Shown here piece by piece: positions 16,960-26,180 of a stretch of DNA of 64,000 bases (its first letter is position 1; every line of letters starts with the position of its first letter). The stretch is from Opitutaceae bacterium (GTDB taxonomy: Bacteria > Verrucomicrobiota > Verrucomicrobiia > Opitutales > Opitutaceae). Position numbers and translations under genes: made by a program. The notes under the pieces were generated by a model. The model did not search any database. It was not told where the DNA came from and saw only the letters and a program-made list of their open reading frames with translations. Where the stretch lies: assembly GCA_028281165.1 (NCBI GenBank), contig JANQKI010000266.1:17266-81265 (forward strand), given 5' to 3'.

Positions 16960-17530
16960 AATTTTATATAAAACACCCCAATAGTTGGAGATCAACGTTG
17001 ACTAGACAGCTTCACACTTATTCGTACCCAATGAACCCAAACCACCTTTTACATACTTTAATTTACACTAGTATTTTCAAGAGAAACAGTAATTGGTACA
17101 AGAGTATTCGACTCCAAAATACCAAGTTAAATAGATTCAAAATGAGGATAAAGAGCAATTTTAACCTTCAGCCCTTGCCTCAAATCTAATTACTATTGTC
17201 CTTTGCTATTTCTATTTTTCGGACTTATAAGTCCGAAAAATAGAAATAGCAGCTCACCTTCCTAGGAATGATCTTTTTGCCAATTAGCGTTGAATCAAAC
17301 ATGCCATAAAGACCTACGCAGCTTCGATAGCGATTCTCTAGAAAAGGACCGTAAATTGATATATCACCTTGATATCCACACGACAAACGAAACACCACTA
17401 AGCCATGCCCTAAAGGTTTACACCAGTTTGGTAAAAAGACTCAAAATATTCTTATCGGATAAGCTATATGCCGGTACCTTGAAAAATTCCATGGAGACTT
17501 GTTGTCTAAATATAGTACAAAATAAAATCT
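16960..17530. other. AT-rich 571-bp stretch at the right side of the island
   Basis: No supported gene. Open frames on the plus strand (16998-17189 and 17290-17556) lack coding character, and the second runs into the gspF 3' end. The stretch contains a 46-bp perfect palindrome and presumably the promoter of the large exported hydrolase. Confidence 0.5.
17205..17250. repeat. 46-bp perfect palindrome
   Basis: Two 23-base arms match exactly with no loop. The left arm starts GCTATTTCTATTTTTCGGAC and the centre is ACTTATAAGT. In RNA the middle would form the loop of a long hairpin whose stem contains A/T runs, so it could terminate transcription in both directions. It lies about 285 bp inside the right boundary repeat, so a link to element mobility is also possible. 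Confidence 0.8.
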
Positions 17531-18790
17531 CTACCCACCCGACAGCGAGCTACTGAGTTGGAAGACGGCGGAGATGATGCCGAAGGCGATCAGGCCCACA
17601 AACATGAAAACGAAGAGAAGGACTCCAGTAGATATGATGCCCATGAAAGCTTTAACGATTTTGTCGATAGATTCTGAATACTGACGAGCCATTTGTTGAA
17701 GCCCCGGCACCACGTTTCCCGTGTTCTCCCCTACCGTGAAGATATCCAAAGACATTTCGTCGAAGTAGCCAGTCGACTTAAAGGCTGCTGAAAGTGTCGC
17801 TCCTTCAACTACCTTGCTTCGAGCTTCAGTGAAGCGTTCTCGCATGTAATAGTTAGTCAATGCTCGCTCGGTCATGGCAAGCGACTGAACCATGGTAATC
17901 CCGTTTTCCAAAAGCAGTCCCAAAATCTGAGTGAGCCTCATTACCTGAAGGTCTCGCAGGAATTTCCCGATAAAGGGCACTTTCAAAATGAGGGCATCGA
18001 ATTTCAGGCGGCCATTAACGGAGTTCCTCCATGAAATGGTTCCAAAGACAGCCAAAGCTCCTCCTATGGCTACAATCCAACCGTAATTCAAAAGAACATC
18101 CGCCATGAAAATGAGCAGCTTGGTCGAAGCCGGCAACTTTCCCCCAAGCGAACTAAGCAAACCTTGGATACGCGGGAGCAGCAAAAAAAGGAACAGCAAT
18201 ACCAGACCAATCGTAATCAAGATAAGAAAAACGGGATACGCCAAAGCGGAGAAAAGATTCGACTGGATGCGCTTCCGTTCTTCCATGCTTGAAACGATGC
18301 TGGTTAGAACGGTATTCAAACTTCCAGTAGCCTCTCCCGCTTCAACCAAGCTAACAACGCTCTCGTCAAACACTTTTGGCTGCTTGCGAAACGTTTCGGA
18401 TAAAGATCGGCCCTGTCTTAATTCATCCCAGAGCTGAGTTGACAAAAACTTTAGTCTAGGATCGCTGAGTCTCCCGCTCATCAAGCGCAGCGCATCACCA
18501 GCTTGGATGCCGCAATTAAGCAACTCTTTGAGATTTTGCAAGAAAGGAAGCGCCAAGCTGCGACGCATGGAGGAGGACGACACTTCGGAAGATCTCTTGC
18601 TAAAAAGACCGGAGAAAGGAATATTACTCTTCGATGCCGTAGAGGCGTCCTTCCCCGATTCGGAGATACTCAATGGTCTCAACTTCTGCGCAGCCAGCTG
18701 CTGCAAAGCGGTCTTCCGCGTTGCCGCTTCCAAGGATCCATGGACCTTTCCGCCTTGGATATTCTTAGCGCTGTAGGTGAAAGTAGGCAC
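17531..18790 (-). CDS. gspF: Type II secretion inner-membrane platform protein GspF
   Basis: A 419-residue polytopic protein of the GspF/PilC family, the inner-membrane platform that couples the ATPase to pseudopilus assembly. The N-terminus MPTFTYSAKNIQGGKVHGSLEA is characteristic. Two T2SSF repeats follow, with membrane helices near residues 185-215, 235-255 and 385-415; conserved stretches include LVEAGEATGSL and FTVGENTGNVVPGLQQMA. It is the last gene of the secretion operon, about 110 bases after gspE. Its final 50 codons are duplicated at 6575-6727. The stop used here is TAG. Confidence 0.93.
   Translation of the reverse strand: MPTFTYSAKNIQGGKVHGSLEAATRKTALQQLAAQKLRPLSISESGKDASTASKSNIPFSGLFSKRSSEVSSSSMRRSLALPFLQNLKELLNCGIQAGDALRLMSGRLSDPRLKFLSTQLWDELRQGRSLSETFRKQPKVFDESVVSLVEAGEATGSLNTVLTSIVSSMEERKRIQSNLFSALAYPVFLILITIGLVLLFLFLLLPRIQGLLSSLGGKLPASTKLLIFMADVLLNYGWIVAIGGALAVFGTISWRNSVNGRLKFDALILKVPFIGKFLRDLQVMRLTQILGLLLENGITMVQSLAMTERALTNYYMRERFTEARSKVVEGATLSAAFKSTGYFDEMSLDIFTVGENTGNVVPGLQQMARQYSESIDKIVKAFMGIISTGVLLFVFMFVGLIAFGIISAVFQLSSSLSGG
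17535..17683. repeat. Right copy of the 149-bp direct repeat (3' end of intact gspF)
   Basis: Matches 6579-6727 in the same orientation, without gaps and with nine mismatches. It is the coding 3' end of the intact gspF. An element that integrates into a gene's 3' end and restores it leaves this arrangement. Confidence 0.93.
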
Positions 18791-18901
18791 TACGAGGGGA
18801 AAATTAGGAATTAGGAATTACGAATGATGAAAGGAAAAAGGCGAAAACCTTAGAGGCTAAAATCAGTTCACAATTCATCCTTCTTGATTCCAAATTCGAT
18901 T

Positions 18902-20590
18902 CTACTCTCCTTCTTTTACGGAGATGGTACGAACGACTTCATCGAGTGTCGTCAGATTCCGCTTCATCAAGTTCCAGCCCGATTCGCCCAAGGTCACCAT
19001 TCCTCCTTTTCGCCCTAGTTCTCTGAATACAGGAGCTGCAGCTCGATTCACGATAGGGTCATGCAGATTTTCGCTCACACGAAGGATTTCATAGATGCCA
19101 ATTCGTCCTCGATATCCAAGCCCGCGACACATGTCACAGCCTTGTGGCATAGGCAACTCGGATACTTCATCGATTCTGGATACATCCATATCCAGAACCT
19201 TCATGGCATCGGTAAGCTTGGTCCGGTCAGCTGGAACTTTTGTCCAGCAATTCTGGCACATGCGGCGTAGGAGGCGCTGGGCCATGACGATTTCCACACT
19301 CGATGCGATTAGGAAGGGTTCAATTCCCATATCCGTTAGACGAGTGATAGCGCCCGGAGCATCGTTGGTGTGAAGCGTACTGAAGACCAGGTGCCCCGTC
19401 AGGGATGCTTGGATTGCAATTTCAGCTGTTTCGCGATCGCGGATTTCCCCAACCATAATAACGTTGGGATCTTGACGCAAAACATGCCTTAACGCTTCAG
19501 GGAAACTGAATCCAATATCTGGATTCACTTGGATCTGATTCACTCCGGGAACTTCGTATTCTATCGGATCCTCAACAGTAATAATACGACGATCTTCGGA
19601 ATTAATATTTCGGATGAAAGCGTTAAGCGAAGTTGATTTACCGGAACCGGTGGGACCTGTAACCAGAATAATGCCGTGGGGCAGATTCAAAGCGCGAATT
19701 ATCTTGCTCTGATCGTCTTGCGACATGCCAAGCTGCTCCATGCTAAGCGGCGTACTCTTTTTGTTAAGCAGGCGAAGGCTGATGCTCTCGCCGTACATGA
19801 CAGGCATAGTGGAAAGACGGATATCTAAAGTCGTGTCGCCGATGCGATGATTGATGCGACCGTCCTGAGGCAGTCGGCGCTCGGAAATATTGAGCTTAGC
19901 CATTATCTTCAGACGCGAAACGATGGCGTCTTGAAACTTGCGAAGATTCTCAGGAACGGGAACCGACACCAGCAAGCCATCAATACGATAGCGGATACGA
20001 AGCTCCTCCTCCAGTGGCTCGAAATGGATGTCCGTCGCGCCATCCTCGATCGCTTGATTGAAGACATCGTTCACAAAACGGATGATCGCCGCATCCTCGT
20101 CCTCCTCGTCCTCGATATCGACATTTTCCAGATCGGCATCGATGTCGAAAGACTCATCGAGACTTTCCGCTCCCACTCCTAGATTTTGCGTAATGAAACT
20201 TGAAATACGATCAGGAGCGGAAAAGCGCCATTGAGGTCTTTTGCCACAGGCGGCAAACACCCAATCGTCCATCAGATCGTCAATCGGCCAGCTCGTAGCT
20301 AGGACAAGATCCTCCGACTCTTCGTCTTCCTGTTTGACAGGCACGCAATGAAATTCATGCAGGATGCGAAGGGGGATTGATCCCAAGCGATCCAAGTCGA
20401 ATGCCTCGTGAGGCACACGATTTGTTGAACAGATTCCGCTCAACGTATCCAGAATCTCAACAACAGGCTTTCCCGTTATACTCGAAAGCGTTTCTAATCG
20501 CTCCGCTCGCCGCGATTCATCGATCTGGATTCGCTGCTCCTCGCTTAAATCGTATGAACTGAGAAATTCGTCTGATTCTACAATGGTCAT
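18902..20590 (-). CDS. gspE: Type II secretion ATPase GspE
   Basis: A 562-residue hexameric secretion ATPase. After an N-terminal domain of about 180 residues with an acidic linker (DIEDEEDEDAAIIRF) comes the ATPase core: DGATDIHFEP, Walker A GPTGSGKST (about 312-320), the Asp box TVEDPIEY, Walker B MVGEIRDRETAEIA and the His box FSTLHTNDA. The zinc-binding four-cysteine element of GspE/PilB proteins is present (CQNC ... CDMC). It lies three bases after the GspC-like gene and upstream of gspF. A type IV pilus PilB role is less likely given the pseudopilin genes in the same operon. Confidence 0.94.
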   Translation of the reverse strand: MTIVESDEFLSSYDLSEEQRIQIDESRRAERLETLSSITGKPVVEILDTLSGICSTNRVPHEAFDLDRLGSIPLRILHEFHCVPVKQEDEESEDLVLATSWPIDDLMDDWVFAACGKRPQWRFSAPDRISSFITQNLGVGAESLDESFDIDADLENVDIEDEEDEDAAIIRFVNDVFNQAIEDGATDIHFEPLEEELRIRYRIDGLLVSVPVPENLRKFQDAIVSRLKIMAKLNISERRLPQDGRINHRIGDTTLDIRLSTMPVMYGESISLRLLNKKSTPLSMEQLGMSQDDQSKIIRALNLPHGIILVTGPTGSGKSTSLNAFIRNINSEDRRIITVEDPIEYEVPGVNQIQVNPDIGFSFPEALRHVLRQDPNVIMVGEIRDRETAEIAIQASLTGHLVFSTLHTNDAPGAITRLTDMGIEPFLIASSVEIVMAQRLLRRMCQNCWTKVPADRTKLTDAMKVLDMDVSRIDEVSELPMPQGCDMCRGLGYRGRIGIYEILRVSENLHDPIVNRAAAPVFRELGRKGGMVTLGESGWNLMKRNLTTLDEVVRTISVKEGE

Positions 20591-20593
20591 GAG

Positions 20594-21175
20594 CTATCGA
20601 TTCGAGCTACCGCTCGACCCCTCGTCGATGACGGAGCGCCGCAAGGCTCGTCGCCTTCTAATTTCCTCAGCTACTTTCTGCATGCGCTTGCGAACATCCT
20701 CATCGCTCGCATCTTGTATGTTATTATCAGTCGGTCTCGTAACCGGCGTAGCCGTTGTGGCAGGACGCGTAGCTTGAACTTGAGGGGGACGAGGGGCGGC
20801 TGGTTTTATCGTAACAATATTAGGATCAGGCAACTCGAGACGTTTAGTGAAGCCGCCATAACTGGCCACGATGCTGTTGTCCTCTTCATTAAATTCCATA
20901 ACCATGACGCCATCCTCGCCAGGCTTGTTTAAAGTAAGCCAGTAGCTCTTGTTGTTTTCCTTATCGTAAACACTAGCTTGGACGACACCTCCAAACTTGA
21001 AGAGACCGTTGAACTCGAAATTATCGAGCGGGTTGGCAGTAGGCGTAGTTACAGGAGCCACGGGAGTATTGGCTGCAGGGGGTTGGAAAGGAGAAGCAAT
21101 ACGTTCCTCGGAATCCTCCTGACCAAAAGCAAGGGCAGTGATAAAAGATGCCAAAACTAGATTCGATATCCTCAT
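20594..21175 (-). CDS. GspC/PilP-like periplasmic protein of the type II secretion operon
   Basis: A 193-residue protein with a signal-like N-terminus (MRISNLVLASFITALAFG), a Pro/Thr-rich linker and a compact domain at about residues 50-118 (FKFGGVVQASVYDKENNKSYW...). That domain resembles the homology region of GspC and PilP, which contacts secretin N-domains. The C-terminal third is charged, with an arginine-rich helix. It overlaps gspD by four bases and is followed at once by gspE, the place where a GspC-type connector is expected. No PDZ domain is present. The assignment is from position and a short resemblance. Confidence 0.6.
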   Translation of the reverse strand: MRISNLVLASFITALAFGQEDSEERIASPFQPPAANTPVAPVTTPTANPLDNFEFNGLFKFGGVVQASVYDKENNKSYWLTLNKPGEDGVMVMEFNEEDNSIVASYGGFTKRLELPDPNIVTIKPAAPRPPQVQATRPATTATPVTRPTDNNIQDASDEDVRKRMQKVAEEIRRRRALRRSVIDEGSSGSSNR

Positions 21176-23364
21176 CTTTGTATTCTTTTTTTAACTACAG
21201 ATTCCGATTTCTTGGAAGGCCTATCCTTGTCACTGGAAAACGTTCCGTCTTCCAAGAAGTCATGGATCTTTTCGGGATCAGATAGATTATTAATATTTTC
21301 GATAGCATCATCATCAGCCTCTTCCGTAGTCCGGATGACTTTGGGTCTGATGAAAACGAGAAGCTCGGATCTTTCTACATCCTTCGACTGGCTACCAAAG
21401 AGTTTTCCGATTAATGGAATATCGCCAATCAAAGCAGGGCGACTATTGGAACGACTGTTCCGAAACTGCTGCAAACCTCCTAGGATAATCAGTTTTCCGT
21501 CTTGGACGCTAACATAAGAAGTGGCTTGCCTAGTACCAATAATCGGCTGCTCGTTTCCATCGATTAAGACGTCGCCAATAACATCCTCGATCACCTGATC
21601 GATTTCCATTTGAATCACATCGTTGGGACCGATAAGCGGTGTCACTGTAAGTTCGATAGCAATATTCTCGTATTGAACTTGGGATCTTGTCGCCCCTGTT
21701 CCCCCGGCAAGGTCCGTCTGCACTCCGGTAATCAACGGCCGCTCCTCACCCACATTAATCACGGCTTCACGATTATGAGTCGTCATCAGGTTAGGTGTAG
21801 AAACCAAATTAATATTTTCATTGGTCCTTGCTCGATTCAGAACCGCATCGAGAGTCAAATTCGAAATCACGCCATTATCGTACGTAAACGAAGCGTTACT
21901 GATACCAAGACCGAGTATATTGACACTAGCATTGGTAATATTGGGCGAACCAGCCTCTTCATTTTGAGTATAAGTAAATCCAAATGCATCGATACCTCTA
22001 GTATCTCCTTTATCAAGGCTTACATCGACAATCACAACTTCAATGCGTACTTGAGGCAGCAATACATCGATCTTTTTGACGATTTCGCGAGTGAGCTCCA
22101 AATCGTTTCGGGTTCCAGATATAATGATGGAGTTGCTCCGCTCATCAGCCACAATGGTCATGAAAGAGCTGAATTGGCTATCGCGTTCTTCAAGCGTATT
22201 TTCCACGACATTCGCTCTGTTTTGATTTCGAGCGTTGTTCTGGTTGTTGGGCTGATTGGGATTGCCTCGAGTATTCTGCTGAAGATTCTCGGAAAGATCC
22301 ACATCACTACCTTCTGTCTGGGACGCGCCGGAAATGAAGTTGCTAATCAGGCTGACCACATCAACCGCAAGAGCATGATCCATCTGAATTACTTCGATCA
22401 GCTCGTTTGGATCTGCTTGAATATCCAGTTTGGAAATGATCTCGTCGAAGAAAACGAGATTCGAAGGCTCAGTCATAATGATGAGCTGATTGGTTCGATC
22501 ATCAGCCGTAATGGCGGTAGTACTACCAAAAAGAATTTGTTCCGGAATAGAGCTGCCCCCACTAGGCAGAGTAACAGGAGCTACCGTAGCGGTCTGCGGT
22601 TGGCGTTGATTTCCTCCAGCTCGGTTTCCCGTATTACCTGCACGGTTGTCCTGAACCCCAAAACGACTACGAGCGTCATCGATGAGAGCCTGCATCTGCT
22701 CAGCTACGGCGCTCGCCTGAGCGAACTCCAAAGTGTAGAAACGCGTTTCGATATTCAACCGACTGGGTTGATCGACTTCCTGAACAACATACTCGACACG
22801 CTGCAGATTGCTGACCGTGTCGGTCACAATCACCGAATTGGAATTCTGAAAGGGAACGACGGAATTGATGTTGGGCGTCAAGAACTGGGCAATCTGCTGC
22901 TGGAAAGTCTGTGTATCCAAATATTTAAGACGGAAAAGCTTGCTAACGATTTTACCGCTAGGAGGACGATCTTGTAGAGAATCGATAACCAGTTCTGGCG
23001 ATTCCGTTTTGATGGAGCCGATACTAACAACTTCAAGAAAGCGATCGCCCATTGGGGATACGCCAATGCCATTTATACTCAACAAGCTCTCAATGGCGAT
23101 AATAGCTTCCTCCTTGGAGATTTCTCGCTGGCTGTCGAAAGTGATGTTGGGCGTCGGCATCTGCTCAGGGCGGATGACAGACCGTCCTGTAAGCTGTTCC
23201 AGCAACGAAAGAACGTTGGTCAGAGGCGTTCCACGAAGGATGAGCCTTTCAAGCACCTCCTCCTCAGCGAGAGGATCCTGAGCCAACGCCCCCGGAAAAA
23301 CGATCGCGAGAATAGAACTAGCGAAAATAGATAACGCGATCTTTTTTTGTATCCAAATTTTCAT
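21172..23364 (-). CDS. gspD: Type II secretion outer-membrane secretin GspD
   Basis: A 730-residue secretin that forms the outer-membrane channel. It has a signal peptide, N0-N3 type repeats (for example FRLKYLDTQTFQQQIAQFL and VIVTDTVSNLQRVEYVVQEVD) and low-complexity Asn/Gln-rich linkers near residues 245-260 and 360-385. The C-terminal secretin domain carries VSTPNLMTTHNREAVINVGEE and the terminal IPLIGKLFGSQSKDVERSELLVFIRP. A charged tail of about 50 residues follows and could carry a pilotin-binding segment. Its start overlaps the GspM-like stop and its end overlaps the GspC-like gene, so the operon is tightly coupled. Confidence 0.94.
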   Translation of the reverse strand: MKIWIQKKIALSIFASSILAIVFPGALAQDPLAEEEVLERLILRGTPLTNVLSLLEQLTGRSVIRPEQMPTPNITFDSQREISKEEAIIAIESLLSINGIGVSPMGDRFLEVVSIGSIKTESPELVIDSLQDRPPSGKIVSKLFRLKYLDTQTFQQQIAQFLTPNINSVVPFQNSNSVIVTDTVSNLQRVEYVVQEVDQPSRLNIETRFYTLEFAQASAVAEQMQALIDDARSRFGVQDNRAGNTGNRAGGNQRQPQTATVAPVTLPSGGSSIPEQILFGSTTAITADDRTNQLIIMTEPSNLVFFDEIISKLDIQADPNELIEVIQMDHALAVDVVSLISNFISGASQTEGSDVDLSENLQQNTRGNPNQPNNQNNARNQNRANVVENTLEERDSQFSSFMTIVADERSNSIIISGTRNDLELTREIVKKIDVLLPQVRIEVVIVDVSLDKGDTRGIDAFGFTYTQNEEAGSPNITNASVNILGLGISNASFTYDNGVISNLTLDAVLNRARTNENINLVSTPNLMTTHNREAVINVGEERPLITGVQTDLAGGTGATRSQVQYENIAIELTVTPLIGPNDVIQMEIDQVIEDVIGDVLIDGNEQPIIGTRQATSYVSVQDGKLIILGGLQQFRNSRSNSRPALIGDIPLIGKLFGSQSKDVERSELLVFIRPKVIRTTEEADDDAIENINNLSDPEKIHDFLEDGTFSSDKDRPSKKSESVVKKRIQR

Positions 23365-23936
23365 GGCGTATACTCAATGGATTTCAGATTGATTTTGGCG
23401 TCGAGCAGGTGCGGAGTCCTACGAGGGGCTTGAATGGTTATTTCTCTAAGGCCAACATAGGAAAGCGTCTCCTTGATCTCGTCGGTGAAATCGAAGACCT
23501 GCTCGAAACTAGCCTTTTTGAGATCTAGGGTAAAGGAGTGAAAGCTTAACGGGATGCCTACATCTGTTCTAGGAGGGGAAATACCAAATTCGGTGAAACC
23601 GTATTTTCTGACCATGCTATCGATGGTAGCATTCACTTCGTCGCGCTTGGGTAGTGTCTCGAGGTTAATATCGGAAATCAGAGCTTCGAATTGCGCCTTC
23701 GTATCTTCGCTATTGTCGAGCCAAATACGCTGGTTGCGAGCAGTATTGTGAGCGGTGGTAATAGAACTCCAAACGGTGGAGTGACGCTCCATTTGAAAAG
23801 TGAACCAAATCCCGGCAATACCAATTATGAATAGCAAGGCCAGCGTCTTTTCTCGCATAGAGAGGCGCGAGAAACGGAGCTTTAAAAAGCCATTCCAGTA
23901 TTCAAGTTTTGGGGGCATTTTTAATCTTTTAATCAT
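23361..23936 (-). CDS. GspM/PilO-like inner-membrane protein of the type II secretion operon
   Basis: A 191-residue protein from the ATG at 23936, preferred because GAGGTGG lies seven bases upstream; ATG at 23957 or 23918 are alternatives. One membrane helix (LALLFIIGIAGIWFTF) near residues 35-50 is followed by a predicted coiled-coil and a ferredoxin-like periplasmic domain, the layout of GspM and PilO. It sits between the GspL-like gene and gspD with overlaps at both ends. Sequence similarity is weak in this family, so position is the main evidence. Confidence 0.65.
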   Translation of the reverse strand: MIKRLKMPPKLEYWNGFLKLRFSRLSMREKTLALLFIIGIAGIWFTFQMERHSTVWSSITTAHNTARNQRIWLDNSEDTKAQFEALISDINLETLPKRDEVNATIDSMVRKYGFTEFGISPPRTDVGIPLSFHSFTLDLKKASFEQVFDFTDEIKETLSYVGLREITIQAPRRTPHLLDAKINLKSIEYTP

Positions 23937-25116
23937 TGCTTGCCACCTCTGCATCAACCTTCAGCTCATCCTCGATTGTCTCGAAAGCGCCTCTATGGAA
24001 CGTAAGGATGGCCGTAAACGTAGCCCCGCCCGGAAGAGGCCTCATATTCTCAAGCAAGACAGTATCGATTTTCGAAAAGCGTTCTAAGCGTGTCTTAAAC
24101 TGATTCGCATCGGAAACGCTACTAGCATTGGCCGTGATTTCCAATCGCGTGGGACCATTTGTAACGATTTTTGAATACTGAACGCTTGCAGGCTTGTAGG
24201 GATTAATGGCAGCCAACATTTCGTAGGGAGCCAGATCGGATTCCTCGAACTCCAATAGTTGATTCACAGTGCTATGTTGCGATTCAACATGAGCAACAAT
24301 GGGAGCCTGCTCATCATTCCAATATTTGCGTAAAGAAAGGTAGCCATAGGTGACGCCGAAAAGAATCTCGCCCAGCAACAACAAGGCAAAAACGGCAGCT
24401 ACCCCTAATACGGTGTTCCAGAGAATGTAGTTTCTTCGTTCTTCGCTTTTGGCGTTTTCAATGATTTCCGGATCGCGGAGATCGAGTTGCCAAATACGCG
24501 ATCGGTCAACAATCGAAGAGACCGAAGATTGAGTGGCCACATCCATAGCAGTCATGCGGATCTTGCCGCCATCTTCCGAGGCGGATCCATCGCATTCCAA
24601 AACACGGCATGCTTCCCAATTTACACCCTTTCCGACTTGTTGCTTTAGACGCTCAATATCATCGGAATAATTCTCATCGTTCTCTCGAGCTATAGCCTGG
24701 AAGTAGGCCGGCAGATTAGAGGCCTTATCGAAACGGAAAAAAGAGACTGAATGCTTGGATACAATGATCAATGACTCTCCAGCTTTGCTTTCGCCAACCA
24801 AAGCATAAGCGAAATCTGGTAGTACAAATTCGCTCTCGGTCCACGTGGAAATCTCAGCAGACTCGAAGCGACGCTTATAAGCAGCAAAGACAAACGCGTT
24901 CTTTGCCTCGCTATCAATCACGTATCCAAAATTCAAATGCTCAAGCGGGAAAGGTGAAATGCTTTCCAGGCCAAGCAACACTGCGCCTTCAATTTCAGAC
25001 TCTTCCAGATCGTCAGGCAAAACGATGCGCCGGCAGAAGAAATAATGCCCAGGAGCCAAGCTCGTCTTAAGCTCGAGACGAGCGCTTTCGGTTTGGACTG
25101 TAGAATTTTCGGCCAC
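23929..25116 (-). CDS. GspL/PilM-like protein of the type II secretion operon
   Basis: A 395-residue protein with a cytoplasmic domain of about 230 residues (LPDDLEESEIEGAVLLGLESISPFPLEHLNF is typical of the actin-like fold of GspL/PilM). A single membrane helix lies near residues 228-250 (WNTVLGVAAVFALLLLGEIL), followed by a periplasmic ferredoxin-like domain. It would link the GspE ATPase to the inner-membrane platform together with the GspM-like protein. It lies 24 bases after gspK and overlaps the next gene. Confidence 0.72.
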   Translation of the reverse strand: MAENSTVQTESARLELKTSLAPGHYFFCRRIVLPDDLEESEIEGAVLLGLESISPFPLEHLNFGYVIDSEAKNAFVFAAYKRRFESAEISTWTESEFVLPDFAYALVGESKAGESLIIVSKHSVSFFRFDKASNLPAYFQAIARENDENYSDDIERLKQQVGKGVNWEACRVLECDGSASEDGGKIRMTAMDVATQSSVSSIVDRSRIWQLDLRDPEIIENAKSEERRNYILWNTVLGVAAVFALLLLGEILFGVTYGYLSLRKYWNDEQAPIVAHVESQHSTVNQLLEFEESDLAPYEMLAAINPYKPASVQYSKIVTNGPTRLEITANASSVSDANQFKTRLERFSKIDTVLLENMRPLPGGATFTAILTFHRGAFETIEDELKVDAEVASND

Positions 25117-25140
25117 GTAGGGTTTGAGTTTTTACAAGGG

Positions 25141-26178
25141 TCAGGATGGCTGGGCGTTATTCATACCGGGCTCTTCCTTGACCTCAAGGAAAACGAACGG
25201 ATATTGCAGGTTATCACCATTAGACGAACCTGAAGCCTGAGTTTGTGTGTTAATTGTTCCTATCAAGGTAAAAGCATTACTTCTTTCCTGAACGGTGACT
25301 TTGATCGTGAGGACAGAGATCTGGGAATTCAAGGGGATGCCTCTTGGCAGATCACCCACTACGTCTTGCAATTCCTGATTATCGGCAATGTAGTTGTCAT
25401 CTTCGGTCCCCATCTCCTCATCAAGCCCTTTCAAATGCTCCTCGATGATGTAGGCCTGATCCTCGCCCAGCCCCGCCAGAGCCATGAGGGCTAATGTATT
25501 AGCGGAATTCGCATTCAGACGGGTGACTTGGTGGCAAGTGACTACATCGGAAAGCTGCTGGAACAGATCATTGGGCAAGCCATCATCGTCGAAGAAAAGT
25601 TCTCTAAATCCAATAACCGAATACAATTCTTCGAGCGATTCGATCGGCTGATTCGAGGGATGCATATCCAATCCGCCAATACTGTACTCGAAAGATTCAG
25701 CCCCATCAATTCTCGCCTGGTCATCACTATCGATCCAATCGAGGAAGGTGTTAGTCAGCGTTTGGCTGATATCCAAATCGAATCCCATCTGATCGAAAAG
25801 AAGAAGTAGCGACCCTTCATCAAGACTGTTGATATTCAACTTAGCCGATTCATCGATAAATTCGAAACTAACCGTCAAACCCTCAGGTACTTCAACTTTA
25901 GTGTAGTCCAGAATGTCACCCCAGCCTTGAGCAGGCGAATGTAGCGAACCATTGATAGCCTTGACGTCGGCCAGAGCAGCAACCGCCACTTCCATCATCG
26001 ACCAGGCATGTAACCGGAGGCGAGCTCGTTCGACGTAATAACCTTCGCCTTGAATTTCAGCATGAGTCCGTTCGACAAATCGAGTTAGCATGAAACTGAC
26101 AACGAGGATCAGCACCAGAACCATGAGTAGAATGGATCCCTTCTTGTCGTTGAAGCTTCTGCGATTGCTTGTCACCAT
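25141..26178 (-). CDS. gspK: Type II secretion minor pseudopilin GspK
   Basis: A 345-residue protein with an N-terminal pseudopilin helix (KGSILLMVLVLILVVSFMLTRFVERTHAE) and the extra alpha domain seen in GspK. Characteristic stretches are DESAKLNINSLDEGSLLLLFDQMG, FLDWIDSDDQARIDGAE and the ladder-forming LNANSANTLALMALAGLGEDQAYIIEEHL. GspK caps the pseudopilus tip with GspI and GspJ. The gene follows gspJ by two bases. Confidence 0.88.
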   Translation of the reverse strand: MVTSNRRSFNDKKGSILLMVLVLILVVSFMLTRFVERTHAEIQGEGYYVERARLRLHAWSMMEVAVAALADVKAINGSLHSPAQGWGDILDYTKVEVPEGLTVSFEFIDESAKLNINSLDEGSLLLLFDQMGFDLDISQTLTNTFLDWIDSDDQARIDGAESFEYSIGGLDMHPSNQPIESLEELYSVIGFRELFFDDDGLPNDLFQQLSDVVTCHQVTRLNANSANTLALMALAGLGEDQAYIIEEHLKGLDEEMGTEDDNYIADNQELQDVVGDLPRGIPLNSQISVLTIKVTVQERSNAFTLIGTINTQTQASGSSNGDNLQYPFVFLEVKEEPGMNNAQPS

Positions 26179-26180
26179 AG

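Noticed and set aside
16998..17189. 63-codon plus-strand frame beside the large hydrolase gene
   Set aside because: No signal, motif or ribosome-binding site, and composition follows the AT-rich background.
17290..17556. 88-codon plus-strand frame
   Set aside because: It runs antisense into the gspF 3' end and has no coding features.
21610..22977. 455-codon open frame on the plus strand
   Set aside because: It lies wholly antisense to gspD, which has full family motifs; the frame is open because of codon bias in the true gene.
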